Shown here: positions 44,101-52,621 of the stretch, piece after piece
How positions within the stretch are numbered: the first letter of the stretch is position 1
Layout of the letters: the number at the start of each line of letters is the position of its first letter
Assembly (NCBI GenBank): GCA_028287895.1
Contig: JAQBOV010000030.1
Coordinates: 1 to 57,739, forward strand
Direction of reading: 5' to 3'
Origin: Mucilaginibacter sp.
GTDB taxonomy: Bacteria > Bacteroidota > Bacteroidia > Sphingobacteriales > Sphingobacteriaceae
Length of the DNA stretch: 57,739 bases
The notes under the pieces: generated by a model
The model's database searches: none
The model's input: the letters and a program-made list of their open reading frames with translations, nothing else
What the model was told of the DNA's origin: nothing
Made by a program: the position numbers and the translations under genes

Positions 44101-44619
44101 TTAATTTTTTATCGGCGGGTTTGGCTTATTGCCCGAAACTACATTTCCGGTTTTTATTTCCTCTTTTGGCGTATCTGCCGCTTTTGCTTCCTTCAGGGTT
44201 ATCCCGGCGTCAACGGGTTTTGGTCTCAGGGAGTTTAACTCCGCAGTTAATGCTTCGGTCTTACTTGCCCAATCTTTTTGCTGGGCCTGCAATCCATTCA
44301 GATCGGTATTTAATTGAGCTATTTTGGCTGCCTGGCTTTCAATGGTCGCATTCCTGGCAATAAGCAGTTCTTTCAGGCTGTCACTCTTACCTTCAAGTCG
44401 TTGAATTTCTTCATTATGAGCTTCTTTTATGCCTTCCAGCCGCGCTAATTTTACCTGTAACGCAATCACGCTTTCATTTTTGAAAGACAATAATCTTTGA
44501 AGGCTATCCGTCCTTCGCGTTAACATCTCAATTTTTTCTTTTTTACTTTGCGCATGTACGCTGGTTAATCCGGATACCACCAAGCCAATCATCAAGATGA
44601 CTAATTTTCCCCTTTTCAT
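44101..44619 (-). CDS. exported coiled-coil protein
   Basis: 172 residues from the ATG at 44617-44619. A signal peptide ends at SVHAQ. A long heptad-patterned coiled coil (about 30-135) follows, with Leu/Ile at a and d positions (RTDSLQRLLSFKNESVIAL; KSDSLKELLIARNATIESQ). Then comes a Pro/Lys-rich tail. Probably a periplasmic structural or adaptor protein. No family named. Confidence 0.75.
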   Translation of the reverse strand: MKRGKLVILMIGLVVSGLTSVHAQSKKEKIEMLTRRTDSLQRLLSFKNESVIALQVKLARLEGIKEAHNEEIQRLEGKSDSLKELLIARNATIESQAAKIAQLNTDLNGLQAQQKDWASKTEALTAELNSLRPKPVDAGITLKEAKAADTPKEEIKTGNVVSGNKPNPPIKN

Positions 44620-44890
44620 GATATTAAATTTAATTGCCACACATTAATTATGTATTTATTTATTCAAATTCAGCGCGTTGAGTATCGGATGAACAAAGGA
44701 AGCAGGCGGGGAAACCTTTTACTTTTTAACATTCAGGAAAATCTATTGTTTACAGTTTGATCAGTTTTTGTTGCACAAAATTTGGCTATTTGCAGGCTTG
44801 CAAATCTCCCCGCGAAAATAGCTGCGAATGATCACATTTTCATCATTTAAAAACCTGGTTTGAGGGCAGCAAAGGATGCTTAAAACGTTG

Positions 44891-44931
44891 TTGCCCGGTC
44901 CGAAGCGAGAGATATCGGACAGCCGGGGCAA
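44891..44931. repeat. GC-rich two-part inverted repeat in an empty spacer
   Basis: TTGCCCGG (44891-44898) pairs with CCGGGGCAA (44923-44931) and TCCGA (44899-44903) with TCGGA (44915-44919). The spacer 44620-45013 otherwise shows only the promoter box at 44989. No T run follows the hairpin. Confidence 0.45.
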
Positions 44932-44988
44932 GCTCAAATCGGTGAAATAGAATTATACAGATAAGTGCGATTTAATATGATCTTATTA

Positions 44989-44996
44989 TATATTTG
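44989..44996 (+). promoter_or_regulatory. -7 promoter box
   Basis: TATATTTG, a perfect TAnnTTTG match, 17 bases before the start codon of the outer-membrane protein at 45014. Confidence 0.55.
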
Positions 44997-45013
44997 CGCA
45001 AATCTTATTACAA

Positions 45014-45760
45014 ATGAAAAAACCTATACTTATCATGGTAAGTGTGCTTGCCGCTGTCGGAAGTTTTGCCCAATCTACAAAAGTTGATAGTTTAAAAAGC
45101 TTAAAACCTAACGCTAAAAGTTTCACAACCGAACTAAATGTTAATCCGTTTAATGGACAAGTGAATCTCAATAATTCACTTAATCAGATCAAATTCAGGT
45201 ATTTTGCTACGCCTTCTGTTGCAGTAAGACTGGGGTTTAATATTAGCAGAAAGGATTCCATTAATAATGTAAATATTCCTTATGGTGTTAATAGTTCGTT
45301 TAGCAATAACGAAAGAAAGTCCTCTACGGTGGGAGTTAACCTGGGTATAGAAAAACATCTTGCGGGTACAAAAAGATTGTCTCCTTATATTGGAGCTGAT
45401 TTGTCAATAACAGATAAATCTTCGAGTCAAAGTATCAGTGACAATCAATCCACGACAACAATAACCAATGCATGGAATTACACTTATTATAGTAACAACA
45501 CTATAGTTACCCAGATACAGGAGAACGGTTACACCCGGTACGGCTTAAGCTTATTCACAGGCTTTGACTTTTACATCGCCCAGCACTTCTTTTTTGGTTA
45601 TGAGTTTGATTACAGTATTACTAAAACTAACTGGAAAAATGTAACGATAACGACAACCCCCTCAACAAACAACAATTCCGCCAATAATTCCACCAAAAAT
45701 TCAATAGCAACATTTGGACCGGCTCTAATGAATGGAATTAGATTGGGCTATTCATTTTAA
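45014..45760 (+). CDS. outer-membrane beta-barrel protein
   Basis: 248 residues. A signal peptide to about residue 20 (VSVLAAVGSFAQ) is followed by alternating strands with Asn/Ser/Thr-rich turns. Strands such as VAVRLGFNISRKD, VGVNLGIEKHL and FFFGYEFDYSITKTNWK end in the barrel signal GIRLGYSF. OmpA-like small porin/adhesin fold without an OmpA domain. It is followed after 18 bases by the IPT/TIG lipoprotein, so the two may form a surface complex. Confidence 0.82.
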   Translation: MKKPILIMVSVLAAVGSFAQSTKVDSLKSLKPNAKSFTTELNVNPFNGQVNLNNSLNQIKFRYFATPSVAVRLGFNISRKDSINNVNIPYGVNSSFSNNERKSSTVGVNLGIEKHLAGTKRLSPYIGADLSITDKSSSQSISDNQSTTTITNAWNYTYYSNNTIVTQIQENGYTRYGLSLFTGFDFYIAQHFFFGYEFDYSITKTNWKNVTITTTPSTNNNSANNSTKNSIATFGPALMNGIRLGYSF

Positions 45761-45778
45761 TTTAACAACCTACACTTA

Positions 45779-47446
45779 ATGAAAAAATACTCACTTTGCC
45801 TTGGCGTGATCCTGTTGCTATTGGCATCAATTCAACTGCAAAGTTGTAAAAAGGATAAAAGTACAGATCCCGAAATACAGACAACTTCAGTAACTGCACT
45901 TTCCCCAAGTAAGGTTTTATTTAAGGGGAACATTGTAAGTAAAGGGAGCTTTAGTGTTTTAGATTATGGATTTGTTTATAGTACAACAACCTCTGCCATC
46001 AATGAAACCATAGGTACAAAAGTGTCTTTAGGGCAAAGCCCTCAGCTCGGAGAATACAGTAAGGAAGTTGATAGTATTAGCGTAGCTAATAGTTACTCAC
46101 CCATTATTTATGTAAGAGCCTATTTAACAAATGCAAAAGGAACGGCTTTTGGCACCTTAACTTCTATTACGCTGCCAACGCCCAGTACCAGCAGCGTGTC
46201 TCCGCTAAGCGGAAAGTCCGGTGACCAGATTACGATATACGGACAGTTTTATACAGCCGCTGTTAGTGATGTTAAAGTAAGTTTCAGTGGCATTCAGGCC
46301 AATGTGGTATCTGTTTCGCCAACACAAATTGCAGTTAAGGTACCATCAGGTATTCCCGCTTCTCACAATACTCAGATTCCTATTCAGGTATCGGTAGCAG
46401 GACAAAATATAACGGTATCGTATAGCTTTACTATTCAGGCTAATATTACTGACTATTCACCCAAGTCCGGTCCGATAGGCACATTAATAACTTTTACCGG
46501 TGATAATCTTCCCGTTTATTATTATTCAGATATCAGTGTATTATTTGGAAGTGTGTCGCAAAGCCTTAATTACTATTATTCATCGGTAATGCAGGCAACC
46601 GTGCCTTCTGATATTACGACCAATAATTTCCAGGTCTCGGTTACCGTAAGTGGTAAAACCTATGCGTTGCCAGGTACTTTCAATGTAACTGCTCCAACCA
46701 TTAGTTCCTTGTCCCCAGCCTCTGGTTTGGCGGGGAGCACAGTCACCGTTAGCGGTACAAATTTCCCGACATCATATGGAAGCATCGCGGCAACATTAGG
46801 AAATACCAGTGTCAGCGTCAGTCCTTATAGTAGTAGCCAGTTTTCATTTACCGTTCCAAGCAGCTTGTCTCCAGGAAGTTATGAGTTTGTTTTAAAAGCC
46901 GGCCCTAACAGTATATTAGCTTCACAACAATTTACAGTAACATCTCCGACAATATCAAGTTTTACACCTTCATCCGGACCCATAGGCGCACAGGTTACTA
47001 TAAACGGAACCTTTATAGCAGGTCAATACTACACTGTATATTTTGGCACCTATAGTACTTCAGGTTATGTATCATCATCAAGTACCCTTACAGTAAACGT
47101 TCCCGGTGGCATAAGTGCCGGGGATGTGAAAATTTCCGTATTGATTGGCGGCCAAACGATAACAGCTCCAGGGACATTCACGGTTACAACCCCTACCATT
47201 ACCTCATTTTCTCCAACATCAGGTGTTGCCGGAACTATTGTGACAATTACAGGAACCGGATTTAACTCTGCTTACTATGGTGCAGCTGTCAGCTTCGGAA
47301 CAATTAATGCCAATGTATTAAGCATTACTGACAATACCATTAAGGTAACTGTTCCATCCAATACCGGTAATGGTGCCATGAAAATCACAGTCAATGCAAG
47401 CGGACAAACAGTGGTGAGCACAGATAACTTTACTGTTACCAATTAA
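45779..47446 (+). CDS. IPT/TIG-domain surface lipoprotein
   Basis: 555 residues. The lipobox ends at Cys23 (LQSCKKD). One N-terminal beta domain (about 30-130) and then five IPT/TIG immunoglobulin-like repeats of about 80 residues follow. They begin near SVSPLSGKSGDQITIYG, YSPKSGPIGTLITFTG, LSPASGLAGSTVTVSG, FTPSSGPIGAQVTING and FSPTSGVAGTIVTITG, each ending in a FTVT-like strand. Such proteins bind glycans or other surface proteins. It is in one unit with the barrel gene before it, and a terminator follows. Confidence 0.9.
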   Translation: MKKYSLCLGVILLLLASIQLQSCKKDKSTDPEIQTTSVTALSPSKVLFKGNIVSKGSFSVLDYGFVYSTTTSAINETIGTKVSLGQSPQLGEYSKEVDSISVANSYSPIIYVRAYLTNAKGTAFGTLTSITLPTPSTSSVSPLSGKSGDQITIYGQFYTAAVSDVKVSFSGIQANVVSVSPTQIAVKVPSGIPASHNTQIPIQVSVAGQNITVSYSFTIQANITDYSPKSGPIGTLITFTGDNLPVYYYSDISVLFGSVSQSLNYYYSSVMQATVPSDITTNNFQVSVTVSGKTYALPGTFNVTAPTISSLSPASGLAGSTVTVSGTNFPTSYGSIAATLGNTSVSVSPYSSSQFSFTVPSSLSPGSYEFVLKAGPNSILASQQFTVTSPTISSFTPSSGPIGAQVTINGTFIAGQYYTVYFGTYSTSGYVSSSSTLTVNVPGGISAGDVKISVLIGGQTITAPGTFTVTTPTITSFSPTSGVAGTIVTITGTGFNSAYYGAAVSFGTINANVLSITDNTIKVTVPSNTGNGAMKITVNASGQTVVSTDNFTVTN

Positions 47447-47491
47447 ACAATTTTAATTATCCTGCTTTGCAGTGATCAAAACAAAAAAGAA

Positions 47492-47526
47492 GCCGTCTTC
47501 TAAATAATTATGAAGGCGGTTTTTTG
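47492..47526 (+). terminator. intrinsic terminator
   Basis: GCCGTCTTC (47492-47500) pairs with GAAGGCGGT (47512-47520), two wobble pairs, followed by six T. Confidence 0.82.
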
Positions 47527-47745
47527 CTGTAATAGCTTGCAATCGGATGATTGGAGAGGAAGATATAGCTGATCAAGGAAGCCGGTTTTATTTGTCGTTT
47601 GGTTACAATAATGACCACTCCGCGGGTTTAACGAAGTGGCGGCAGGCCTCCGGGGGGCGGAAACAGCCGGGAATAATAATATTCCGGTCGAAAAAAAAAG
47701 TGACTGACCGCCGGAAAGGATGCTTTATAGAATGCAGAAAGACAG

Positions 47746-47972
47746 TTGACTGACAGCAGAAATGCTCCTTTTCGCTCATGGCTTTGCGCGGCAAATCCGT
47801 CAAAACCAAGGACTGCAGAACGTTGCCCCACTTTTCGGTGCAGGGGCCAGTACTTCCGCAGCTATTGCTATGCCCTTGCTCGCGCTGATGGCCATTACGG
47901 TTTTGGCTGATTTCGGCCGAAGCCGGTCTGCTGACTAAAATGATGTTTTGGGAATTAATATTAGGTAAGAAT
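47746..47972. repeat. dispersed repeat element, copy B
   Basis: About 230 bases similar to copy A at 42136-42376. Left of it (47630-47740) is further unusual GC-rich sequence with a CCGG...CCGG hairpin (about 47664-47690). The whole stretch 47527-48097 holds no convincing gene. A long minus-strand frame across it (47603-48040) is of odd composition and I do not accept it as a protein. A weak partial match of its left part (TTAA.C.AAGTGGCG.CAG) occurs at 50627-50650. Confidence 0.65.
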
Positions 47973-48097
47973 CCGGCTGCATGATTACTGCATTTTTTAC
48001 AGGGTAGGCGAGCGCACTTAGGGCACGCTAAAAAAATCAAACTTAAAAGTCTATTTTACGTAAAATAGATTACAGAAATTATAACCCTGATTATTAA

Positions 48098-48922
48098 ATG
48101 TTTAATTCGGCAAGAATCCCCATTTCCTTTTTGATAATTGGTATTTGCTGGGCTTTATTCAGTAACCCCATTATTACCCTATTTTACAGGCATTTAGCAC
48201 CACACGAACAGGATTCGTACCGGAGTTTAAATGATTTAATTTTTGTGATCATCATAAGCTATGTTTTGTATGTCAAAATCAAAAAGCAGCAACATAAGCT
48301 AACTAAATCGGAAGAAGAATACCGGCAACTATTTGAATCCAATCCTAATCCGCTTTGGATATACAATGAAGCACTCCAGTTTGTTAAGGTAAATAATGCA
48401 GCCATTGAAAAATACGGGTACAACAGAAGAAAGTTTTTAAAAATGACCATTGAGGATATTAACTCGGCGGCAGGCAACGAAATACTTACTGACTACTTAA
48501 ACGAAACTGAGGGTGAATACCGCCTGGCCGGCATAAGGGAACACGTAAAGGCAACAGGAGGAACCTTTATGGTGTCTATCGTTTCCTATCCGGTATTATT
48601 TAACAACAAACCCTGCAACCTGGTGATGGCCACAGACATTACCGAGCTGATTGAGAAAGAAAGAAAATTGAAGGACGCTTACCAAAAAATTAAAACTTCC
48701 AACGAGGTTCTGATGCAACTGGCCTGGTCGAATTCCCATGAGCTCAGAAAACCGCTTTGTTCCATTCTGGGCTTAGTCTCATTGCTGAAAGAAGCAAGCG
48801 ACCAGGAAAGGGACGAATTTCTTCGTCTGCTGGAAATATCTTCAACCGAACTCGACTATGTTTTAAGGCAGAACAACGAGAAAGTGGATGAAATAGGAAT
48901 CCTGGAAAAATCTGCGTTATAG
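48098..48922 (+). CDS. membrane PAS sensor with DHp domain but no ATPase domain
   Basis: 274 residues. Two membrane helices (about 7-30 and 45-60) are followed by a PAS domain (about 70-185, with YRQLFESNPNPLWIYNE and VMATDITELIEKE). A dimerisation/phosphoacceptor-like helix pair (about 195-265) with the H-box His214 in WSNSHELRKPLCSILGL follows. The protein ends there, so the HATPase_c domain of a histidine kinase is absent. It could signal by being phosphorylated by another kinase or act as a dimerising sensor. No response regulator is adjacent. Confidence 0.85.
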   Translation: MFNSARIPISFLIIGICWALFSNPIITLFYRHLAPHEQDSYRSLNDLIFVIIISYVLYVKIKKQQHKLTKSEEEYRQLFESNPNPLWIYNEALQFVKVNNAAIEKYGYNRRKFLKMTIEDINSAAGNEILTDYLNETEGEYRLAGIREHVKATGGTFMVSIVSYPVLFNNKPCNLVMATDITELIEKERKLKDAYQKIKTSNEVLMQLAWSNSHELRKPLCSILGLVSLLKEASDQERDEFLRLLEISSTELDYVLRQNNEKVDEIGILEKSAL

Positions 48923-48931
48923 CCGGTCACC

Positions 48932-49864
48932 CTATTTGGGCTTATAACTTTCTTTATGATTGAAATCAAACATTCTTGAAATTGTAAAGCCTAGCCGGTA
49001 CTGTCCTCTTGCATAGTCGGACGTTGTATTGCTTAAATAATTAATTTCTGAAACAGCCCGCGAATTGGTAATGTTAAGGGTAAACACATGGCCACCGGTT
49101 ACTACCTGGATACCAAAACCAAGGGGATCACTAAATCCATTGGCGCCGTTTCTGTACGAAGAAAAGGGATGTGCATAATCAACAACTATACCCATTAGCT
49201 TGGTTACTTTTAATCGGGCGGTGGCAGATACCGAGAAAATATCCTGCCCACTTGCGGGCGTATTTGGAATCGGTAAATTATTATGCACTAATGATGGGGC
49301 CACCTGTAAAGAGAAGGTATGTGAAAATCTGCGCGAAAAAATTGCTTGTGTGAAATACGAAAGCCGGTCGCTAAAATTATCAAACGAGTTATACGGCCTC
49401 AGGCCGGTTTCACCAATCACCGTTATTGCAAGTGGCGAGCTGCCATCATTTGTTTGGTGCAGAACAGCGTACTTTAGCTCCAGATCAACCAATCCTCCTA
49501 TTACAGGTATGGTACTTCTGCCCAGATCGATATTCAGGTTATTGGTCAGCCCATATTCAAAACCAATATACACATCAGCGACATCGTCAAGGCCATAAAA
49601 ATATTTACCGCCACCCGCTTTGCCGGCAAAATCACCAAACCGGTGAATGACCAGGAAATTAAAGTTCTTCTTCTTAACTGTTTCGGTAGTTTGCGATAAG
49701 ATAAGCCTTGAGGATTCAAAAACAGTAACGGGCTCCTCTTTTTTATCACCATTCATCGCAGTGAATAATGAATCGGCAGCCGTGGCGCGTTTTATGGAGT
49801 CGGCTTTTTGAGCCATTAACCCGGTGCTTAGCATAACAAGGACTAATAGTATTGAATTCTTCAT
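48932..49864 (-). CDS. DUF5777 family beta-barrel protein
   Basis: 310 residues. The signal peptide ends at GLMAQ. The family opening is FESSRLILSQTTETVKKKNFNFLVIHRFGD, quoted here in pieces: TTETVKKKNFNFLVIHRFGD; then YFYGLDDVADVYIGFEYGLT. Regular strands run to the end. Predicted outer-membrane barrel, of unknown function. It is preceded ten bases upstream by YceI; this pair is familiar from Bacteroidota respiratory or redox gene clusters. Confidence 0.82.
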   Translation of the reverse strand: MKNSILLVLVMLSTGLMAQKADSIKRATAADSLFTAMNGDKKEEPVTVFESSRLILSQTTETVKKKNFNFLVIHRFGDFAGKAGGGKYFYGLDDVADVYIGFEYGLTNNLNIDLGRSTIPVIGGLVDLELKYAVLHQTNDGSSPLAITVIGETGLRPYNSFDNFSDRLSYFTQAIFSRRFSHTFSLQVAPSLVHNNLPIPNTPASGQDIFSVSATARLKVTKLMGIVVDYAHPFSSYRNGANGFSDPLGFGIQVVTGGHVFTLNITNSRAVSEINYLSNTTSDYARGQYRLGFTISRMFDFNHKESYKPK

Positions 49865-49873
49865 CTCTGAAAT

Positions 49874-50431
49874 TTATTTTGATGGGACATTTTTATAAGG
49901 GCTGTAAGTAGCCGAGACCGTTATTTTAATACGCTCGGCAATATGATAAAATAAAATTTGAGGTATATCTATATGATGATCAGCGCATTTCACCATAAAC
50001 TCTGATGCCATGGATACAATCCCATTTTTTACCGTCAATTTACCCTGAATTGTTCTTTTTTGGGTTACCCCATGGACTGTAAGGTCGCCCGTGGCATTTA
50101 CGGAGTAAGTACCGTCTTGGGTGATATCGGCATGTTCCTGTATTTTTCCTTTGAATATGGCCCTCGGATACTTATCGCTCTCCATATAATCCGAATTAAA
50201 ATGCTGCCGCATAAATGCCTTCTCGAACTGAAATGTACTTATTGCTACACTAAAGTCTAATTCACCCGTAGCGGCATTATACACGGATATCCCTGCTGAT
50301 GATGCGGCGTTGATATCCTCTATGAGGGCACCGGAAAAAAGTGTTATCCTGGCATTTTTACAGGTATAGAGATCCTGTGCTATCTGATTGATATTGAGCA
50401 AGCTTAATAAAACAATGCAGATATATTTCAT
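49874..50431 (-). CDS. YceI family protein
   Basis: 185 residues. A signal peptide (about 1-18) is followed by the YceI lipocalin-like barrel: ITLFSGALIEDINAASSAG, FSVAISTFQFEKAFMRQHF, NSDYMESDKYPRAIFKGK and GDLTVHGVTQKRTIQGKLTV. YceI proteins bind isoprenoid or other lipids in the periplasm. Forms an operon with the DUF5777 gene downstream. A last segment with HHIDIPQILFYHIAERIKI is typical. Confidence 0.88.
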   Translation of the reverse strand: MKYICIVLLSLLNINQIAQDLYTCKNARITLFSGALIEDINAASSAGISVYNAATGELDFSVAISTFQFEKAFMRQHFNSDYMESDKYPRAIFKGKIQEHADITQDGTYSVNATGDLTVHGVTQKRTIQGKLTVKNGIVSMASEFMVKCADHHIDIPQILFYHIAERIKITVSATYSPYKNVPSK

Positions 50432-51080
50432 TTTTTATAAGAAGCGTCTAAAAATGGCCTGGTTGATGTAAAATGGACAAAAAAGCGTTCGATTAAAAAT
50501 AGTTAATAATTGTGCATTACCAAAAAATATTCCGCACATAGGCGGACTCACCAGGTCTTTGCTTGGCTTGACCCCTTCGGAAACAGGCTTAAGTTGAGCC
50601 TCCCGCGATGGGGCACTTTTACCAAGACAAAGGATTAAACAAAGTGGCGACAGCGAGTTGAAAATGCAAGTAATTGATAATCAATTACTAAATGTATCGA
50701 GAGCATTCAACCTGCAAAAACCTGAACACATGCAATGCATTGCTTCTTATCGGGGAACGCCTGCATGTTCGGTTAATAATTTGAACAGGCTTCTCTTTAT
50801 AAAATGCGTCTACCTGGGCTCGAACCGGTATGTCTAATACCTTGAAAATCAACGCACTTTTTTATCTCAAACTAACTTAGGTTACGGAATAGGTCGCTAT
50901 TGGTCAGCTCCTGCCGGTCAGCCAGGTAAGTTCCCTTCCAGACCGATAAGCAAAGTATACCTATAAATTTTCGGGTATATGATGTACTAAACCCTGTTAT
51001 CTTCTTCCGGCAAAGCAGACCGATGGCGCTTGGGAACCCTTTCAAATAAGCAGTTTTTATCCAATAAAACAAACAGGGAT
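50432..51080. other. gene-poor spacer
   Basis: About 650 bases with no gene I can support. A 70-codon minus frame (50872-51084) overlaps the 81-aa gene stop by ATGA but is of random-looking composition. The stretch contains the structured element at 50805-50863 and a weak match to the dispersed repeat at about 50627. Confidence 0.4.
50805..50863 (+). ncRNA. structured element with terminator-like end
   Basis: TGCGT (50805-50809) pairs with ACGCA (50852-50856), followed by C and six T. Inside, GGTAT (50827-50831) pairs with ATACC (50837-50841). On the minus strand the same bases resemble a class II tRNA variable arm followed by a shortened T-arm (GGTTCGAGCCC), perhaps a tRNA remnant or attachment scar. 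No complete tRNA can be folded. Confidence 0.3.
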
Positions 51081-51326
51081 TCATCGCAATTGCTCCAATG
51101 TTTCCGCAATCGCCTGCAATAAGCCAACACTTAGCGACTTGCTCTGTTCGATCTGTTCCGAATTCACCATGGCACGGTAGCGGCCTTCCTCATCCGGCTC
51201 AAAGAAAACCGTCACTTCACCTATTTTAACGCCGGCCCGCCGGATATAGCCGTAACGCTGCAAGCTGAATTCAAATTCCAGGTCTTTGTTTTGATAAGTA
51301 ACCGGTAATAACAAAGGTTCTTCCAT
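51081..51326 (-). CDS. conserved hypothetical small protein
   Basis: 81 residues, soluble. Strand-rich start LPVTYQNKDLEFEFSLQRYG, then GEVTVFFEPDEEGRYRAMV, then a C-terminal helix SVGLLQAIAETLEQL. I do not know a family name. Its start codon overlaps the phosphatase stop by one base (TAATG), so it is co-translated with that gene and may assist it. Confidence 0.75.
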   Translation of the reverse strand: MEEPLLLPVTYQNKDLEFEFSLQRYGYIRRAGVKIGEVTVFFEPDEEGRYRAMVNSEQIEQSKSLSVGLLQAIAETLEQLR

Positions 51327-51928
51327 TATAGCTGATCAATACGTATCCATTTCATGCCGGCAGCTTCCGCTGCTATCGTACCCGCCTCGCCATCCTCAAA
51401 TACCAGGCAATCTTCCGGAGCAACAGCCAATAGCGCCGCGGCTTTCAGAAAAGGATCAGGGAAGGGTTTGCCCTGCTCCGTTTCCCCGGCGCAAACGATC
51501 ACCTCCACGAGGTCATCTATACCGAGCACCCGCAGTGTTTTTTCCACCGCTATCCGGCCGCTCCCGGAAACAACACCAATCCTGACTTTCCCGGCATGGG
51601 CTTTCAGGTGATCCACCACATGCACCACCGGTAAGGTGTGCTCAATATATTCCTCCAGGAATATTTTATATTTCTGGTCTTTAAATTCCTGCGGATCAAA
51701 ATTTGTCCCGTATTTCTTATTGATTTCTTGAATGACGTTGATCACCGGCCATCCGGCCAGTTCGTCAATAATATCGCCTTCGATCACCTGTCCCTTATCG
51801 GCGGCAACTTTGATATAAGTTTCCTTATGGGCCCCCATGTTATCCGCTAAAGTACCATCGCAATCATACAGATAAACTTTGTATCCCGCGCTCAAGTTGG
51901 TTAGCTGCTCCAGCTTTGAAATATCCAT
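51326..51928 (-). CDS. HAD superfamily hydrolase (beta-phosphoglucomutase-like)
   Basis: 200 residues. HAD motif 1 is YLYDCDGTLADN, the alpha-helical cap follows (about 30-85), motif 2 is GVVSGSGR, motif 3 is GKPFPDP, and motif 4 is CLVFEDGEAGTIAAEAAG. It is a cytosolic phosphatase or phosphomutase of the subfamily I group; the substrate cannot be assigned. Co-transcribed with the 81-aa gene. Confidence 0.9.
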   Translation of the reverse strand: MDISKLEQLTNLSAGYKVYLYDCDGTLADNMGAHKETYIKVAADKGQVIEGDIIDELAGWPVINVIQEINKKYGTNFDPQEFKDQKYKIFLEEYIEHTLPVVHVVDHLKAHAGKVRIGVVSGSGRIAVEKTLRVLGIDDLVEVIVCAGETEQGKPFPDPFLKAAALLAVAPEDCLVFEDGEAGTIAAEAAGMKWIRIDQL

Positions 51929-51951
51929 GACGGCAAATATAGTTTACTCTA

Positions 51952-52563
51952 TTAATAGATCACTACCCGGAAAGTCAAATTCACCCTGGCCTTGATCAGC
52001 TGTGTAGATTTGGCGATCCGATGTTCAAAAGTTTCCTGCAAACCCGCCTTCATCATTAGTAAAGAACCATGTTCCAGCCTGACCGAATAATGTTCCTTAT
52101 GATCGAGCTTTTTGCGAATGTCAAAGCTCCTGACCTGCCCGAAGCTTACCGAGGCAATGATCGGGCGTTTACCCAAAACACTTTCCCTGTCGCTGTGCCA
52201 GGCCACCGAATCATTACCGTCCCGGTAATAGTTCAACAAAACGCTGTTGAATTTGATACCGGCCAGTGGCTCCACCATTTCTTTGATCATTAATAATTCA
52301 TCAGTCCATGGCAAGGGATTGGCTATTTTTCCGGATACCGAATAATCTGTCCCGACATCCCCGTACCAGGCTGTCAATCGTGGTGTCAGGTAGTCCTTTT
52401 CCCACATTTTCTGAACGGTTTGTTTCCAGGGTGTATCCTGTATAAATTTTGCTAAAAGCCGGTCGCTGCTTTCCCCATCGATCAAACCGGGCATATATTC
52501 CAGCATCTCTATGGGCAAATTTTTGCTTTGCCCGGCCTCTGCGAAAAAACTTAACTGTTCCAC
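51952..52563 (-). CDS. alkB: AlkB-like DNA/RNA dealkylation dioxygenase
   Basis: 203 residues. An Fe(II)/2-oxoglutarate dioxygenase that removes methyl groups from 1-methyladenine and 3-methylcytosine. Iron ligands are His and Asp in VAWHSDRESVLG and the distal His in FEHRIAKS. The 2-oxoglutarate Arg pair is in KARVNLTFR, and the substrate-side SVSFGQVRSFDIR is typical of the AlkB/ALKBH2-3 group. The start is GTG. It is divergent from the helicase across a palindromic promoter region. Confidence 0.93.
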   Translation of the reverse strand: MEQLSFFAEAGQSKNLPIEMLEYMPGLIDGESSDRLLAKFIQDTPWKQTVQKMWEKDYLTPRLTAWYGDVGTDYSVSGKIANPLPWTDELLMIKEMVEPLAGIKFNSVLLNYYRDGNDSVAWHSDRESVLGKRPIIASVSFGQVRSFDIRKKLDHKEHYSVRLEHGSLLMMKAGLQETFEHRIAKSTQLIKARVNLTFRVVIY

Positions 52564-52583
52564 TGCTTAACGATATTTTTTCA

Positions 52584-52591
52584 CAAAGATA
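52584..52591 (-). promoter_or_regulatory. -7 promoter box of alkB
   Basis: On the minus strand TATCTTTG, a perfect TAnnTTTG match, 21 bases before the GTG start. Its upstream edge shares one base with the palindrome. Confidence 0.55.
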
Positions 52592-52621
52592 ACATAATAC
52601 TAATAATTTTAGTATTATGTT
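52591..52621. promoter_or_regulatory. 13-bp-arm palindrome between divergent promoters
   Basis: The arms 52591-52603 and 52609-52621 are perfectly complementary (AACATAATACTAA / TTAGTATTATGTT) around a five-base centre TAATT. It fills the space between the two opposed -7 boxes, touching both, so a bound repressor would block both promoters. It could also be read as a hairpin, but the location argues for an operator. Confidence 0.65.

Noticed and set aside
47603..48040. 145-codon minus-strand frame across repeat copy B
   Set aside because: The sequence is rich in Cys, His, Pro and Arg without any fold-like pattern. The matching stretch in copy A has stops and shifts in that frame, so the similarity is in DNA, not protein.
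50801..50860. tRNA gene on the minus strand
   Set aside because: A variable-arm-like hairpin and TTCGA loop are present, but no D arm, anticodon stem or acceptor stem can be formed, and the T stem has two mismatches.
50872..51084. 70-codon minus-strand frame overlapping the 81-aa gene by ATGA
   Set aside because: The overlap is of the translational-coupling type, but the peptide has random-looking composition with scattered Cys, Trp and basic residues and resembles no protein. It also lies in a gene-poor gap.
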